64,000 nt of DNA, taken from assembly GCA_028554645.1 (NCBI GenBank), contig JAQOOI010000078.1, positions 496,001 to 560,000 of the forward strand, in the 5' to 3' direction. Positions 12,771-24,034 of this stretch are shown here, one piece after another (the stretch's first letter is position 1; every line of letters starts with the position of its first letter). The notes under the pieces were generated by a model. It did no database searches, had not been told where the DNA came from, and saw nothing but the letters and a program-made list of their open reading frames with translations. The translations under genes were made by a program, and so were the position numbers. Origin of the DNA: Omphalotus guepiniiformis (lineage: Eukaryota; Basidiomycota; Agaricomycetes; Agaricales; Omphalotaceae).

Positions 12771-13849
12771 ACTCCTCCTCCTTTGCCCCTTGTTGTTACA
12801 CGAACTATAGATTTAATACTGCCTTTTCTTGCGAGCGAGAAGGGTACCAATTTCTTGTCCTCTCACCTATGCTTTGCTACTGATCTATGCCTGAATGTTC
12901 CTTACTGTTACGTGTTTTTCTTTACGACCCACCCATTTTCCACGTTTTCAAACTGCTGCAGTATTTTTCTTTTGCTGCTCTGTTGCTGTTACGACTGTCA
13001 AGTTTTGATGCCATTGTACAATGACCCTCCCCAATTTTTTTCACGTCTTCACGTTCACGCTCATGAACGAAAGTTCCCCTAACGTGTGTTTCGGTTTCGA
13101 GACGACCTGTAACGAGTCCCCTCAAGGTCTTTGAATGCCGTTTGCTTCTGTTTTTCGTTTTCTTTGTCAATTTTACTGCTACTCAACTTCCTCTCAAGTG
13201 CATATCTTTGTTATCGCTATCAGACTGGTTTTCGCCCACCACCTCGACTTTTCTTCCACCTTTTGTTAGTCGAAGGCGGGTTTGCTTTCGTGTTCTGTTG
13301 TGTGTATAATCAAACTTCATTTTTGATAGGAAGTATGCTAGCCTCTCTCATCTCCCTCTCGTGATTATCAATAGTTTAAATAACGAATGCGATGTACATT
13401 TTTATTCGTAGAACGAATGAAAAAGACATTCTTTTCGTGATATCTCTGCAATTCAGTGAAATACTCATCCATAGTCTTCTACTCAGATCCATTCGCGGAC
13501 ATCAATTATAAGAACTGGAGGGTAGTAACAAACACACACGGAAAACAGGAGAATAAGATACACTCCTTTTCTTCGTTCCTGCACATCGAAACGTCGACAT
13601 GACCTGTAAGTTACATCACCATCCAAAGTTACCCAGCCAAATGAAGGTCAAATGGCGTCGTCAATTGCTAAAAACTCCATGGACCCAGCCCAGAGTAAAA
13701 AGCAGTTTGTGTTATCCCGCACCGGTCCCATTCAAGTTACATAGATGATATTTGCCCTGCGGTTAAGAAGAACCACAGCTCCAAGGATGTTTTAAAAAAC
13801 AGGTCCGTCGGTACTTCATGGCGAGCAATACATTGACGTGGAAGAGCGA
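12771..13849. other. 3' region and convergent intergenic space
   Basis: T-rich sequence after the stop at 12770, with scattered frames of under 100 codons that lack coding character. It lies between the convergent ends of the Ser-rich gene (plus) and the small minus-strand gene, and likely holds both 3' untranslated regions. No repeat or RNA gene is visible. Confidence 0.5.
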
Positions 13850-14325
13850 TTACAAGCCATAGTGCGACAGAAGATCGGATCGTTGGTCGTGCTGTTGTAT
13901 ATAGTGCCACAGGGAAGGATTGCTTGCATGAGCTTTTGGCACCAAGCCGGCGAATGTATCTGCCAGAAGGGACATCGAGAGATTTCTCATGTCCTGCGCT
14001 TGCGCTTCTTGTTCTTGGGCTACTTGCGCCATCTTTGCCGTGTTGTGCAGGGCCAGTTTGTGGTAACTGAACAACCCTTGAGTTGAGTTAACTGCGATAA
14101 AGCGCAAAAATTCACAAGTACCAGCGGCGTGAAAGAATAGTGAACGTTGAAGTCATAAAATAAGGTAAAGATCCTACTTTAATGTCAAAGACCTTTGTTC
14201 TGCCCCTAAATGTTGAACCCAAATTGTAGCCAGTCTGGCTTACCATCGTCGGTGACCTGCTCTTCCATAGCAGCCTTGAGGCGGAGACTATTGAAAATGC
14301 GGTGTAATTTTTGTGCGATAGCCAT
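13850..14325 (-). CDS. Small helical protein, unknown function
   Basis: Two exons (14325-14244 and 14091-13850) join in frame to a 107-residue protein beginning MAIAQKLHRIFNSLRL and ending LLSHYGL. The intron (14092-14243, 152 nt) has GTAAGC and CGCAG ends and is longer than others here, so a missed micro-exon is possible. The middle (HNTAKMAQVAQEQEAQAQDM) looks helical and may form a coiled coil. Upstream, on the same strand, 14350-14620 holds frames with hydrophobic stretches (SIVWYVIFVANAFADLLESV) in another phase that could be further 5' exons, but I could not join them. The family is not recognised; small trafficking-complex subunits have a similar look, but no motif supports that. Confidence 0.5.
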
Positions 14326-14705
14326 ACTGCAGTGGCGATCCGATTGTTTGTTGGATAATGGGGATGACAGATTCTAGGAGGTCTGCGAAGGCGTTAGCCA
14401 CAAAGATGACATACCAGACGATGGAAATGTTCACTAGAATAATTCTGTCAGCCTTTCACAACGACATTACATTTGAAGTCAAACTGCGTCTCGTACGATA
14501 ACCAAATCTGAAATATCTGTCAGTAATTGAAGAGGACCAAATGTACTGAAGTGTGCCCACCAGATATTGACAACCACCGCGTTTGCTGAATTAATTACAC
14601 TTGACCCTGTCATCATCTCTGAGCTCGGTATAGGGTCTTAAGACCTCGAGAAAATCGGCAAAGGAATGCATGCGATCATGTTTATAGACCTTGCATCGTA
14701 CTCGT

Positions 14706-15025
14706 TCACTGGGCCAACAAAGAAACAACATCCTTCCATCTCACATCTTCCACCGAGCAAGCCTCTGGAACATGTTCCCGCTGCTTCTTCAGTCTCTTCG
14801 CATTCTGCTTGACAAATTCGTCGCCCTTTCAACACCTTTTTCCTCCGATCCGCGGCGCCAGTCTTTCCAGGTCTTTCCTGCTTCGATCTTCTCATTACGA
14901 GGTCTTATTGCCAGGTCGCTCTTCGTGGCCTGGCCTGGTCGGACACGACATCGGTAGTCACTGAAAAGGAGCTGTTGCAATTGTTCTTGAGAAGAAAAAC
15001 CGTAGTAGTGACTCCGAGCCAGCAT
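14706..15025 (-). CDS. Possible small basic protein, frame broken once
   Basis: From the ATG at 15025 the frame runs MLARSHYYGFSSQEQLQQLL to ...WRRGSEEKGVE. It then needs a one-base shift near 14824-14830 (an AAAGGG run on the coding strand) to continue as GDEFVKQNAKRLKKQREH and end ...VVSLLAQ with a stop at 14706. Charged helical sequence continues naturally on both sides of the shift, which is the main reason for calling a gene. The function is not recognised. It could instead be two unrelated frames, or the 5' end of the neighbouring minus-strand gene. Confidence 0.35.
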
Positions 15026-15231
15026 TCAACAAGCCTCCTCGATGCTCGTCCGGAACTTCTTGGATGGTCGTAAATTTGTCACGAGAGATCACGAATCGTC
15101 ACGGCAGGTGATAGTCGCAGATAGTCGACGATTCTCAGCCTAGAATTTACTCAGGTATGTACTGTAATATACACTCATGATTACGAATTCGGAGTGTAAC
15201 GAGAATTCGTTCTTATGGCAGCACCGTCCAG

Positions 15232-15440
15232 CCAAAAATTTGACGGTTAAGCGGGCCTCCGGTTTGATCGGAGCGACCTTAGATGTATATTAGTCAGCTT
15301 TTTCTCTGCCCTCCTTTTTGCGCACTATGGCCAGTTAAGCTGGCCTCCGGTTAAGTCGGCTGTCATTGTCCGAGACCTAATTAGTAAGCATTTCTTCCCT
15401 CCCTTTTGTGCCGCGTTGGACGTTTAAGCTGGCCCATGTG
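15232..15440 (+). repeat. Degenerate tandem repeat, about 90 bp period, nearly three copies
   Basis: The phrase GGTTAAGCGGGCCTCCGG near 15243, AGTTAAGCTGGCCTCCGG near 15332 and GTTTAAGCTGGCC near 15422 recur at about 90-bp spacing. Each is preceded by a pyrimidine-rich stretch ending in a TTTTG run and GCGCACT or GCCGCGTT. The copies are diverged, so this is an old duplication. Confidence 0.55.
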
Positions 15441-16124
15441 ACTTATTCTACCAATTGCAAACACAGTTTCGGAACGCTGATACTGAGGGTTATATTTTAA
15501 ATTCTCAAATTAAAAAAATTATATACAAAGATGAAATATGTGTACTTACCTTTTTACGGGCCAAAAAAATTTGTTACTGGGATGTGAGGAAGTGGCTCAT
15601 CGCCTGCGCCATCGCGACACACTATCGAACCACCCATGAACACTCGCGCGACGAACGTCACAAGCTTCAAGAGGCGCTCGTTCACGTCCTGTTTCTCAAG
15701 AAGGAATGGCGACCCTTACCTGGCTAAATGGCAGATTAGCTCTACGTTATGAGACGGACGCTGTGCGACATATGAGGGAAGGTCCAATCCAACACGCCGC
15801 AAGAATCTTGAACATCTCGTTGTGAACCAAATTGCGCGTCGATTTTTCGAACAGAAATGGTACGAGCAAGAAAATACTGATGAGTGCCCGATACCACCAG
15901 CTTCCAAGTACGTTCGACTCCGTCTATCTTCTGTCTCGTATGTCTGTGGCAAACGATAAGAGGGACTAAGATACTTGTATAACATCTTCAAGGGGTCCAA
16001 GGGTCCAGGTCAGACTTCATATGTGCTGTGGCAGCAGGGTAAGGAGACTTTTATACGTCGCTGGTACTTGATCGAAAAACAATGATACTATTTCTAACCC
16101 CTTTGCTCCCCTGTAAAATGGGTA
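15441..16124. other. Non-coding stretch before the accessory gene block
   Basis: Nothing convincing is visible. A 90-codon plus-strand frame at 15455-15727 has AT-rich sequence and no domain character. No promoter, RNA or repeat was identified. Confidence 0.4.
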
Positions 16125-17658
16125 CTACATCCCCTCCTGTCCAACAAGCGTGGAGTCGCAATTTTCCTTCCCCATGACGACATCCTCTTCAGTATCCGCT
16201 ATCTCTTGGTCGTCTCCTGCGCCCTCGGAAACCCCCTCCGTAGCCCTGGTACTGTTTTCACAACGGTCAGCGCTGGCGCCGTCGCCACCAGCGTCGCTGA
16301 CTCGGGGTCTATGGAGCTGCTTCAGTCGAGCCTGCGCCTCCATCTCGCTCTGGTGTCCTGTCTTGCGCTTAAGTCTCGTCTTAACTTGGCTTTCCTGTCT
16401 CTTCTGCTTGCTGGCTTCCTGTAACAAGTCAGGTTAATTTGTTTGGTCCACGCCGTAAACGACATACCTCCGTGATGCTGCTGTCTAAAAGCGTTATGCA
16501 TCGCAGAACATTCACTGTTCTGTAGCGCTCTTTCCCTGTCTGAACAGCTATCAGGGACACCTGCACTTCAACCACGTCGCCCACTTGAACAACAGTAGGC
16601 GGGATATCATCAAATCTGTCCCTCTGTTCTCAGCTAGATCCTCGGGTTACCGTGTCTTTGAATTACTCACCGTGCTTGGCCATGCTCGTCCGTCTTGCGC
16701 TGCTTGTACTGCACAACGTTTTCCTCTAGATGTACATGTCCGTTTCCGGCCATGCTGGCAAGAACTCCTTTGGGGTCAACCCAGTTGCTGAACGGAATAG
16801 ACGCTTCATTCTTCGCCGCGCCTCTGGAGGTAAAATACCGATTAGCGATCTCAAGTGCCGGTGATCCAGCATGCATTGATATCATCGTCGTCTCGTCCAT
16901 TCGTCGCTCGTCGATATGCCTGCGAAATAAAGAGTCCACCACATTGATGCCTGTGATCGCGTCATCAAATGCTTGCAATCCTAGGCCGGAAAGGGTAATT
17001 CCTTGTCTCAGTTGCCCCACTTTTGCATGGCTGTGAAGGCGGTTACTACGTACGTCGTCCGTGCGTGATGAGACTCACCGGCCAGGCCTTTTGTAGATAG
17101 GAGGAAGGTCTTTAACAACAACAATTCCTTGGATGCGAAAAACGATTTCCTCGAGCCCCTCTTGGTCTTCAACCACCAGTCTCCATGCCAAGGGTACTCC
17201 TATCTCTCGCACCTTGACCGCGTCAGGCCATTGCGCAAGCTGTGTCACGGTCTCTTGTCTGTCATAGAATTACTACTAGATGAACTTCCTCCGCCCACCT
17301 TCGCCATGTCTGCTAACTGAGGTACGGCGTCTTCGACCTGTTTGCGTAGGTTTATGTAATTTTGCAGCCGGTGAGCTAAAGAGTGTAACCATTAGATACA
17401 GCGCTGCGCGTGAGGTTCGAATACACCGCTTACAGGCTTTGCCCAGGTCGTAGAACTGATTCATGTCAGGTAGGTTGCTGAGTGCTTCCGAACGAAACAC
17501 TGGTGGTTTTGTGTTGTTTCGACCTGCGCTTTCCCGTTCTTATGGCCGAGGTAATCAGCTGCTCGCACTACGTTGTTGCTTCGGTTTTCCACTTTGTTGC
17601 TGACCTCGGATTCTTTTCGCTTACGCACTCCTGATTGACGTTTCACATTCGACTTCAT
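16125..17658 (-). CDS. Agaricomycete-specific protein of unknown function (accessory block gene C)
   Basis: Multi-exon minus-strand gene. Well-supported exons are 17030-16671, 16621-16468 and 16428-16125 (stop), joined in phase. Upstream pieces are 17258-17079, 17337-17299 and 17658-17390. The first exon needs one extra base at the A-run 17507-17510 to stay open, and the junction near 17258-17298 is uncertain. Characteristic parts are IPFSNWVDPKGVLASMAG, then HVHLEENVVQYK, then VGDVVEVQVSLIAV and YRTVNVLRCITLLDSSI, followed by a charged, helical Lys/Glu/Gln tail. From memory, proteins with this VGDIVEVQVSF arrangement are a common multicopy Agaricomycete family with no assigned function; I could not check this. 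The gene is divergent to the gene at 18419. Confidence 0.6.
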
Positions 17659-18418
17659 CACACTTCGCGCGCGACGCAGCGTTCTGTAACGGAACAATCC
17701 ATGGTTTTATTGTGTGATACTCCTTCCGTTCGTGGTGTTTGTTTTACTGCGAGGCGCTTTATGTTTTGTGTGTAGTTGAAGCGACCGAGTCGTCGTTCTA
17801 CTAAGTCGCTCAGCTATGAAAAGTTGCTGTGCTTCGATGGTGACAGTACAACGTGCAAACGAACGTTCTGCCTTATCGTTATCTACGCTGATCAGCGTTT
17901 TCAAACGGTCCTCTTTGTGCCCGGTAGTGAATTGGTGGGAAGGGGAGGGGGGTGGGGTGGACTTAGGTGCTTATCAGCCTCTTGTCCTGCTATGGTTGCT
18001 GTCTCCTCGGGCACTAGCAAGTTCTCTTCGGTTGTCTGGACTGAGCTGCGAGTATTTCGTAGATTGATCCACAATCATTCTGTTTGTTTTCTTATTTGCT
18101 GGTTCATTCGCCCTGGAGCCATCCGCCTTCAAGGTGCTCAAAACCCGCGTCAGCCGTAATCATATTGCGTTCTGCTTGTCCATTGGTTAATCGCTTGGTT
18201 CTGTGGGGGGAGACACGTCTGATCTGTCTTTTTTGGGCCTGATAAACGAAATTTACTTACGTTTCTTTCTCCTTCGCAGTCCTTGGATCGTCGCTGACCG
18301 GTTTTGGTCTGTCTGTCTTGGAAACACCTTTAAACGAAGGGTTTCCTCACCCTGAACCTATATCGTCTTCAGTTCTTGGTTCATATCTGTGTCTTTGTGA
18401 TTTTGTCCCTTTCCTGCC

Positions 18419-21172
18419 ATGAGTTCTGCGTTGCCTAAGGTGCCCTCCACACCCTCATCCTCGCCGTGAGATGCCTCTTCTGTTCACTTGCTTCTGTGGC
18501 TCTTCCGTCTGACTTTGCACTCCTCCCTAGTAAAAAGCGTCAGGCGTCTAGTGCCGCTGGGTATGTTGTTCCTTTTTATCCTTTTTGCACCTTCTTCTGA
18601 CCCAGAACACTGCTGTCGTTGTGCCTTGCCAGGACTCCATCGCCGAAGAAACGTGCTGCTGCGAACGCCTCTTTCCCGGTAGAAACTGCCGTAAAAAAAG
18701 AGCGGGATGACGGCGCCCTGCGCCGTTCCGCTCGCACGTTCGTTTCTTTATGTTTTCTTTTACTTTAAAATGTCGGGCTTCTGACTTTCGCCATGCATTT
18801 TCAGCAGTGTTCCAACTGCAAAAAAACTCCACTCTTTGGAAGACGAGTGAGCTACACTCCTTCGTTCACCCTCTTTCTGCCCTTTTTAACTTCTCGCTTG
18901 ATTGCCTTTCAGTGCGGTGGATCAGGAGTCTCGCATTCCTGTTGACATCCGGCCTTCTGATTCAGCGGAGCCTATTGAGTACGCCTGCGTCGTGTTGTCT
19001 GCCTTTTTGCCTCTTTTGATGCTTGCGCTCCTTTTGTTTTCTTTTGCGTAGACTTTCCTCGGACTCCGAACTGAGTCGTCCTGTTACGCCGGTGCCTCAG
19101 TCTCCCCCCCGGAAGAAAGTCATTGCCTCCGCGCGTGCTAAAGCAAGTGTGGCTCCAAACAAAAAAGGTTCCGCCGTTTCGAAGCAGAGGTTTGTTGGCG
19201 TGTATACATTTTCTGCCTGATTGTGACGTTGATGTCTGTCCTGTAGTGCTTCAGCAGTGGCCTCAGATACGACTGTCAAGCCCGTTGTCAATGCCAGGCC
19301 ACCTGTAACTCCCAGACCCAAGACTTTTGTCAGGCCTTCCACCCCTCTGCCCAGTCCCGTTGTTTCCCCCACTGGCTCAGAGAAAGTCAGGTCTGCTTTT
19401 GGCACTTTGCACGTAGATTCTGCTTCGGAATCTGAAGATTTACCGGAGGTTCACGAGATTTTGAAGAAAAAGTGGGTTGCCGGTTTCGCTCTCTCTGTTA
19501 AAGACCTCCTTGCTCAACTCGTTCCTCGGCTCTCTCCTGACTTGTAGGTCCAAACTCCCTGTCTCTACCAAACCCTCCAAGTCCAAGGCTGTTCCTTTGT
19601 TTCTTGACGAGGAGGCCGTCGCGGAGGATGACAATCCTCTGGAGGAACCTGAGGCTGTTGAGAGTGAGGACGGCTCTTTGTCTGATCCTTTCATCAACGA
19701 CGAGCTGGACGAAAACGGGAACCCCGTCGAGTGAGTTTGTCTCTTCTAATTGCGTTGTTTCCCCTCACAATCTTTTCTTTTTGTACTTCAGAACTGCGGA
19801 GGTCGATGATGTAGCTGTCGAAGATGACCAATTGGATGCTGTGGAATTAGAGTAAGTCGGTCTGCTTTGCGTGTAGCATTTTTCTTCTCACCTTGCTCGT
19901 ACCAGGTCCGCCAGATCTGCAGAATCTGATATGGAAGTGGATGGAGCTGTCTCTGATGACATCCCTCCCGCCACCGCTGAAGAGGAAGCAACCCTGGTGG
20001 TCCCCTCTGTTCTGAATGTCGAGTTGCAAGATCCGTTGTTGCGTTCTCTGTACGCCAGTCTACCGGCCAATACAATTCCACAGTCAGTGACCATTGCAAG
20101 GAGTGCCTTTTAATTGACTAACCATTTTAACCATTTCTTTCCAGACCAGCATCCATGGTTCCTTATGTCTCCTCCAGAGGCAATGCCGACGAGGGCTACG
20201 CGTATATTGCCACAGCCAAATACGCGCTTGTGCGTAACGGGCTCCCTAGCAAGAACGACCGCGCGTGAGTCTCTGGTCGCTGTATCGTTTCTTTGTGTTT
20301 ACGATCCGTCGTTTGGCAGTCGTTTCCGTGCTAGCTTGGAGTTTGTGGCCTACAACCATTTCTACAACATTTGTCGAGGCCCTAAGAACCTCTTCGTCAA
20401 AGGTTATGATTGCTACAAGCCGACGTCCGACTCTCGTTCGGTGGCGGTCTTCATTGTCACCGGTGTCCTTGTGCGCAGTGATCTAAGCCAACCCTCCGGC
20501 ATGCAGAATAGCGAATCTTACAAGATCGGTCTCATGTTAATGGAGCAAGAGTTTCAGTTGTTCCAGTCCTCTGTGGGTGCAATTGCTGGGTTGCAGGCCT
20601 TTCACGCTCCAGTTAAGGGGGGCATTATCACTTTCTCTACCAGGAAACGCGAGCAAGGTTCCAGTGCCAGCGGTGTGTGTTCCAAGTTTTGTAATCCCTC
20701 CGTAATAGTAACGCCTGTCTTTCTTAGCTGCCCCCGATTTCGCGGAGCCCAACCCCTTCGCCTCCGTGACGAGGGTGGCTTTGCCTGGCACCCCTGTCGC
20801 TGGCTCAAGCACTCAGTATGCCACGTCCGCCGCTCCCTTTCCTCCTTTCCTCAAGTTCCAAGACAAAAGTTTGTGTCCCTTCCCCATGCTTTCTCTGACT
20901 GAATTATTGATTTCTTGCTCACTGCTTCAGTTCCCGTCTATGATGGCCGCTCCAACACGGCTAAAGGCTCCAACGGCTTCGCGTTTCGGCCGTCAGATTG
21001 GGATCGATTGAGGGCTCTGCCCCGATACGGTAAAGCCGACATTGACCGTCTCTCGGTTGTGACAGTCGGTTTCACCCTATCGAGTTGGGACAAGATGCCG
21101 AGTGCCCAGTACAGATCCTGCCATTTCAATGCGCTCTTTGCGATTGTTTTGGCTAACACAGGTTCAACTTGA
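18419..21172 (+). CDS. 14-exon protein of unknown function with acidic N-terminal half (accessory block gene A)
   Basis: Fourteen exons join without any frame conflict into 642 residues: 18419-18465, 18531-18560, 18633-18737, 18805-18846, 18913-18978, 19052-19189, 19247-19471, 19548-19730, 19792-19851, 19906-20082, 20145-20264, 20320-20672, 20728-20868, 20931-21172. Most introns interrupt a codon after its second base, suggesting a gene built from similar small exons. The first ~350 residues are Pro/Ser/Lys-rich, then Asp/Glu-rich. The C-terminal half looks folded: YVSSRGNADEGYAYIATAKY, LEFVAYNHFYNICRGPKNLF, FQSSVGAIAGLQAFHAPV, then FRPSDWDRLRALPRYGKADI and LSVVTVGFTLSSWD. No catalytic motif was seen. 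The layout of acidic linker plus conserved C-terminal region is typical of multicopy Agaricomycete genes near transposons (recollection). Function unknown. Confidence 0.75.
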
Positions 21173-21429
21173 ACCCAGTAGTTCGTCGATTTGCCACCTT
21201 CCTGACTCGTTGCCACTCCTTCCGCTTTAACCGTGTACTGTCGTTACTCGTCTCGCGTGCTTATCTGTTTTTTGTGTGTCTCCGTTGGCGTTCTAAAATT
21301 TGCTCATCCTGTACGTTACGCAATATATATCCTGCTTGGAGACTTTGTGGTGATGGAGCTGAAGCCTCAATATTCACAGTGATGCAAAAGTGAAGTCAAA
21401 TTTCGGCCCTTTGTACATATGTGAAACAG

Positions 21430-22520
21430 CTACTCGTAAACCCCAGCTCGACACATCAACGCGTTCTCTACAAATATTGTCAACACCACCCTTTGCCCAA
21501 TGGCAGGTTCGCTGAAGTGGGACAGTTGTCTGGTGTTGGCAGCCAGAAGCTGGGTGCTCGTAGGCGCCACAGTCACCCCTACTTGAGGGAACACGGTTCG
21601 TCCTCCTTCAAAAGCGCCGAACACGTAAAACAAAGGTCCTCGAATGCCGGGCATCATTCACGTCGGTGTGTGGGATCTCGCTGCCCCCTTCTTTGATGGC
21701 GATTGTGGAGGCGACTCCTTCAAAGTCAGTTGCTGGACGCAAAGCATATACACGTTGTAAGGCGGGTGGCAATGCAAGGTACGCTCTGTGGCACTTGAAT
21801 CAGTACGAGTGTGTTTTCAACTGTCTGATGGGGGCACTCACTTCTGACGTCGCTCCCAGTCCTCAGGGAAATGCTCTAACAGTATCCGCCGGACTGGGAT
21901 GAGGACGTAATGCTTAATGCCTGCCAGCAGTGCGTCCATCGCGGCAATGCATGTGCTGGTCTGGTTGCGTGTGTCTGCGGTCAGATTTGGTGTGGGGCTA
22001 TAGATGGACCATGTCCCGAAATGAAACGCCTGTGTCATGGACCGGTTCTTGTCCCCCTTCCCTGAATGCTTGGGGGTTGTGGCTTTGAAATTATTCCACA
22101 GCTTCATCAGCTCCGAGGACGCACGGGGAGAAACGACGTGTGCGAACAGACCCACGGCGAAGTCTCTGTCTAGAGGGCCCGGTCCTCTGACCATCACGTT
22201 GGTGGACGTGCGTAACGTCGCTAACGCGTTGTAGTTGGTGGTGTACTTCGTCTCCGTGACGTCGCGTACAATGCTCTGCTTCTTTGCTCTCTTGATGAAG
22301 TCCGGGGGAAACTCTTCGAGGACTAAGGTTTCTGCGAGTTGTTGTCAGTGGCGACCCAGTGGTAGTCCCAACAACACTCACTTTGCTCACGCAGCCCCTG
22401 TTTTGCCCGTGCTACAGCCCGATCAAAACCACCGCTACTCTTCCAGTGCTCCCAGTTTTTAGCCCTTTTCTGGGGGTTGGGTCGACCCCGGCGATTTTTG
22501 CGTTTCCTTGTGCCTGTCAT
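21430..22520 (-). pseudogene. 2-oxoglutarate/Fe(II) dioxygenase-like gene (TET/JBP- or prolyl-hydroxylase-like), one frame break
   Basis: Exons 22520-22382, 22331-21842 and 21785-21430 join by GT-AG introns of 50 and 56 nt. The N-terminus is basic (MTGTRKRKNRRGRPNPQKRA), which could suit nuclear or DNA targeting. The last exon has the jelly-roll dioxygenase order: HTD in SEIPHTDVNDARHSRTF (HxD iron ligands), then FGAFEGGRTVFPQVGV (typical strand-turn), a second His in LLAANTRQLSHF, and the 2-oxoglutarate-binding Arg in GQRVVLTIFV. The frame breaks between RTFV and YVFGAF at the T4/A4 run 21627-21630; removing one base restores it. Basidiomycetes are known to have expanded TET/JBP-like families linked to KDZ transposons, so DNA-base oxidation is possible, but a hydroxylase acting on protein is not excluded. 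It may be a recent pseudogene or an intact gene with a sequence error. Confidence 0.6.
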
Positions 22521-22669
22521 GACTCGAGGTTGCGGAAAAACAAGGTTGTTGTCGATATGGCTGAAGGTAGACCCTTTTTCTTGGTAAGCGCAGGGGTCCA
22601 CTCTGGTCCTGCATCCGCATGGGCGTGTGGCCTTGTGGCCCGTTTCGCCGAACACGTGACTATCAGACC

Positions 22670-23095
22670 CACCATGGGCGGTTTCCAGCGCAGGGAAGGG
22701 GCCAACGACACGGTGTATCGCCTGGATCGGACAATGTTGTCCGATCAACAGCAGTCAGCACCGTCTAGGCACCAACTGTGACCCGCAAACCGCCCTGCCA
22801 ATGTGCGGGAAGCACACCCTGGGTCGGGCGCTGAATGCTCCCACGATCAACAGCAGCCTGGAACGGTTTTGTCGTGAGCGCGATGGGGATAGAGGTTAGA
22901 TGGTACCAGGGAAAGGGTTTTGCCGCGGTGCTTGGTTGCTGGGCTCGAGGAAAATCACCTCTGCTGGACAAACATTGCCCTGGCCACCTACACGGAGAGC
23001 GATGGAGCGGACCGCTGGCCAACGACACGAGAGATGTCTGATCAACAGCTGTCGGCGCCGTTGTAGGCACCGGACCGTGACCTGGGTGCCCAGCC
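22670..23095. repeat. Imperfect duplication, about 295 bp apart
   Basis: The block GGCCAACGACACG plus GATCAACAGC-GTC-GC followed by TAGGCACC and TGTGACC or CGTGACC appears near 22698-22785 and again near 23018-23080. Divergence is substantial. It lies upstream of the dioxygenase-like gene; no gene is seen between 22521 and 24034. Confidence 0.5.
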
Positions 23096-23541
23096 AGAGA
23101 GCTGACTCCGGACTGGAAGCCTGGGTGGATTGTTTGCTAGTGCGATGGGTTGGGAGGACGACTCATCGACCTGCATCTACGCTTTCGAAGGGGTTCAACC
23201 AACCCTGGTCGAAAAAGTTCCTGCAAGTCAAACCTCGATAAATAACTTGAACTGGCCTCAAGGACAGCAGCTAGAACTTACCGCGCAAACCAGCTGTCGC
23301 CAGCGGATTTTTTGACGGTTGGGCTGAGCGTTCTTCGACCTTGTTCAAGCGTACATCGGCAACAGTTTCCGACGGTAGGTCCCAAGGCTTGATATCGACT
23401 CGATGGCCGACACTAGTCCTTTCTCCAGCACCTCCCATCAAATCACCTCTTCTTAAGCCGTCGCAACAACTACGTCGGTCGCTACTACCTCTTCGGCCTC
23501 TTCTCCAGATCCTTCCTTCCAGCGCCCCATGTATCCATGGA

Positions 23542-23667
23542 CCGAGCTCATTCGTAGAGTTATAAACTCCACGTTGAGCTGCGATGCAGTGGCACACGAG
23601 GTTAGGTGGTATCGTAATCCGTGAGGCCCGGGCTCATTCGTGGAGTTATAAACTCTACGTTGAGCTC
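23542..23667. repeat. Direct repeat containing a GAGTTATAAACTC palindrome
   Basis: GCTCATTCGTAGAGTTATAAACTCC with ACGTTGAGCT following (from about 23545) recurs as GCTCATTCGTGGAGTTATAAACTCT with ACGTTGAGCT (from about 23632), about 87 bp apart. Each copy contains a near-perfect GAGTTATAAACTC palindrome. Between them lies unique sequence. The rest of 23670-24034 is AT-rich with no gene. Confidence 0.6.
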
Positions 23668-24034
23668 CAGGTGGTGGTCCTGAATCAAGCGCACGAGAAG
23701 CGTCACTGGAGTTTCTGGTGTCTGCTTATATAATATACCTATCCGTTAAGTTTCTGATGTTGTTTACGTAACATATATGGTAGTATTCGTTGTTTCGTTG
23801 CAGTGTTCCGTTTTACAGTTTGTAATGTGGTAGTATTGTTGCTGCACGCTCACTCTTCAGCAATTGTTGATGCATGGCGCGTTTTCTTTGGTAAAATACA
23901 CTTTAATTTTGACTACAATCTGTGTAATACATCTGGGTCTGGAGTAAGCTACATGTGAGTCCGAGATTATATACAACCAAACGTCCTTGAGGTAATTTAA
24001 GTATACCTGAATGCATGTGCCTTAGCGGCATGTT

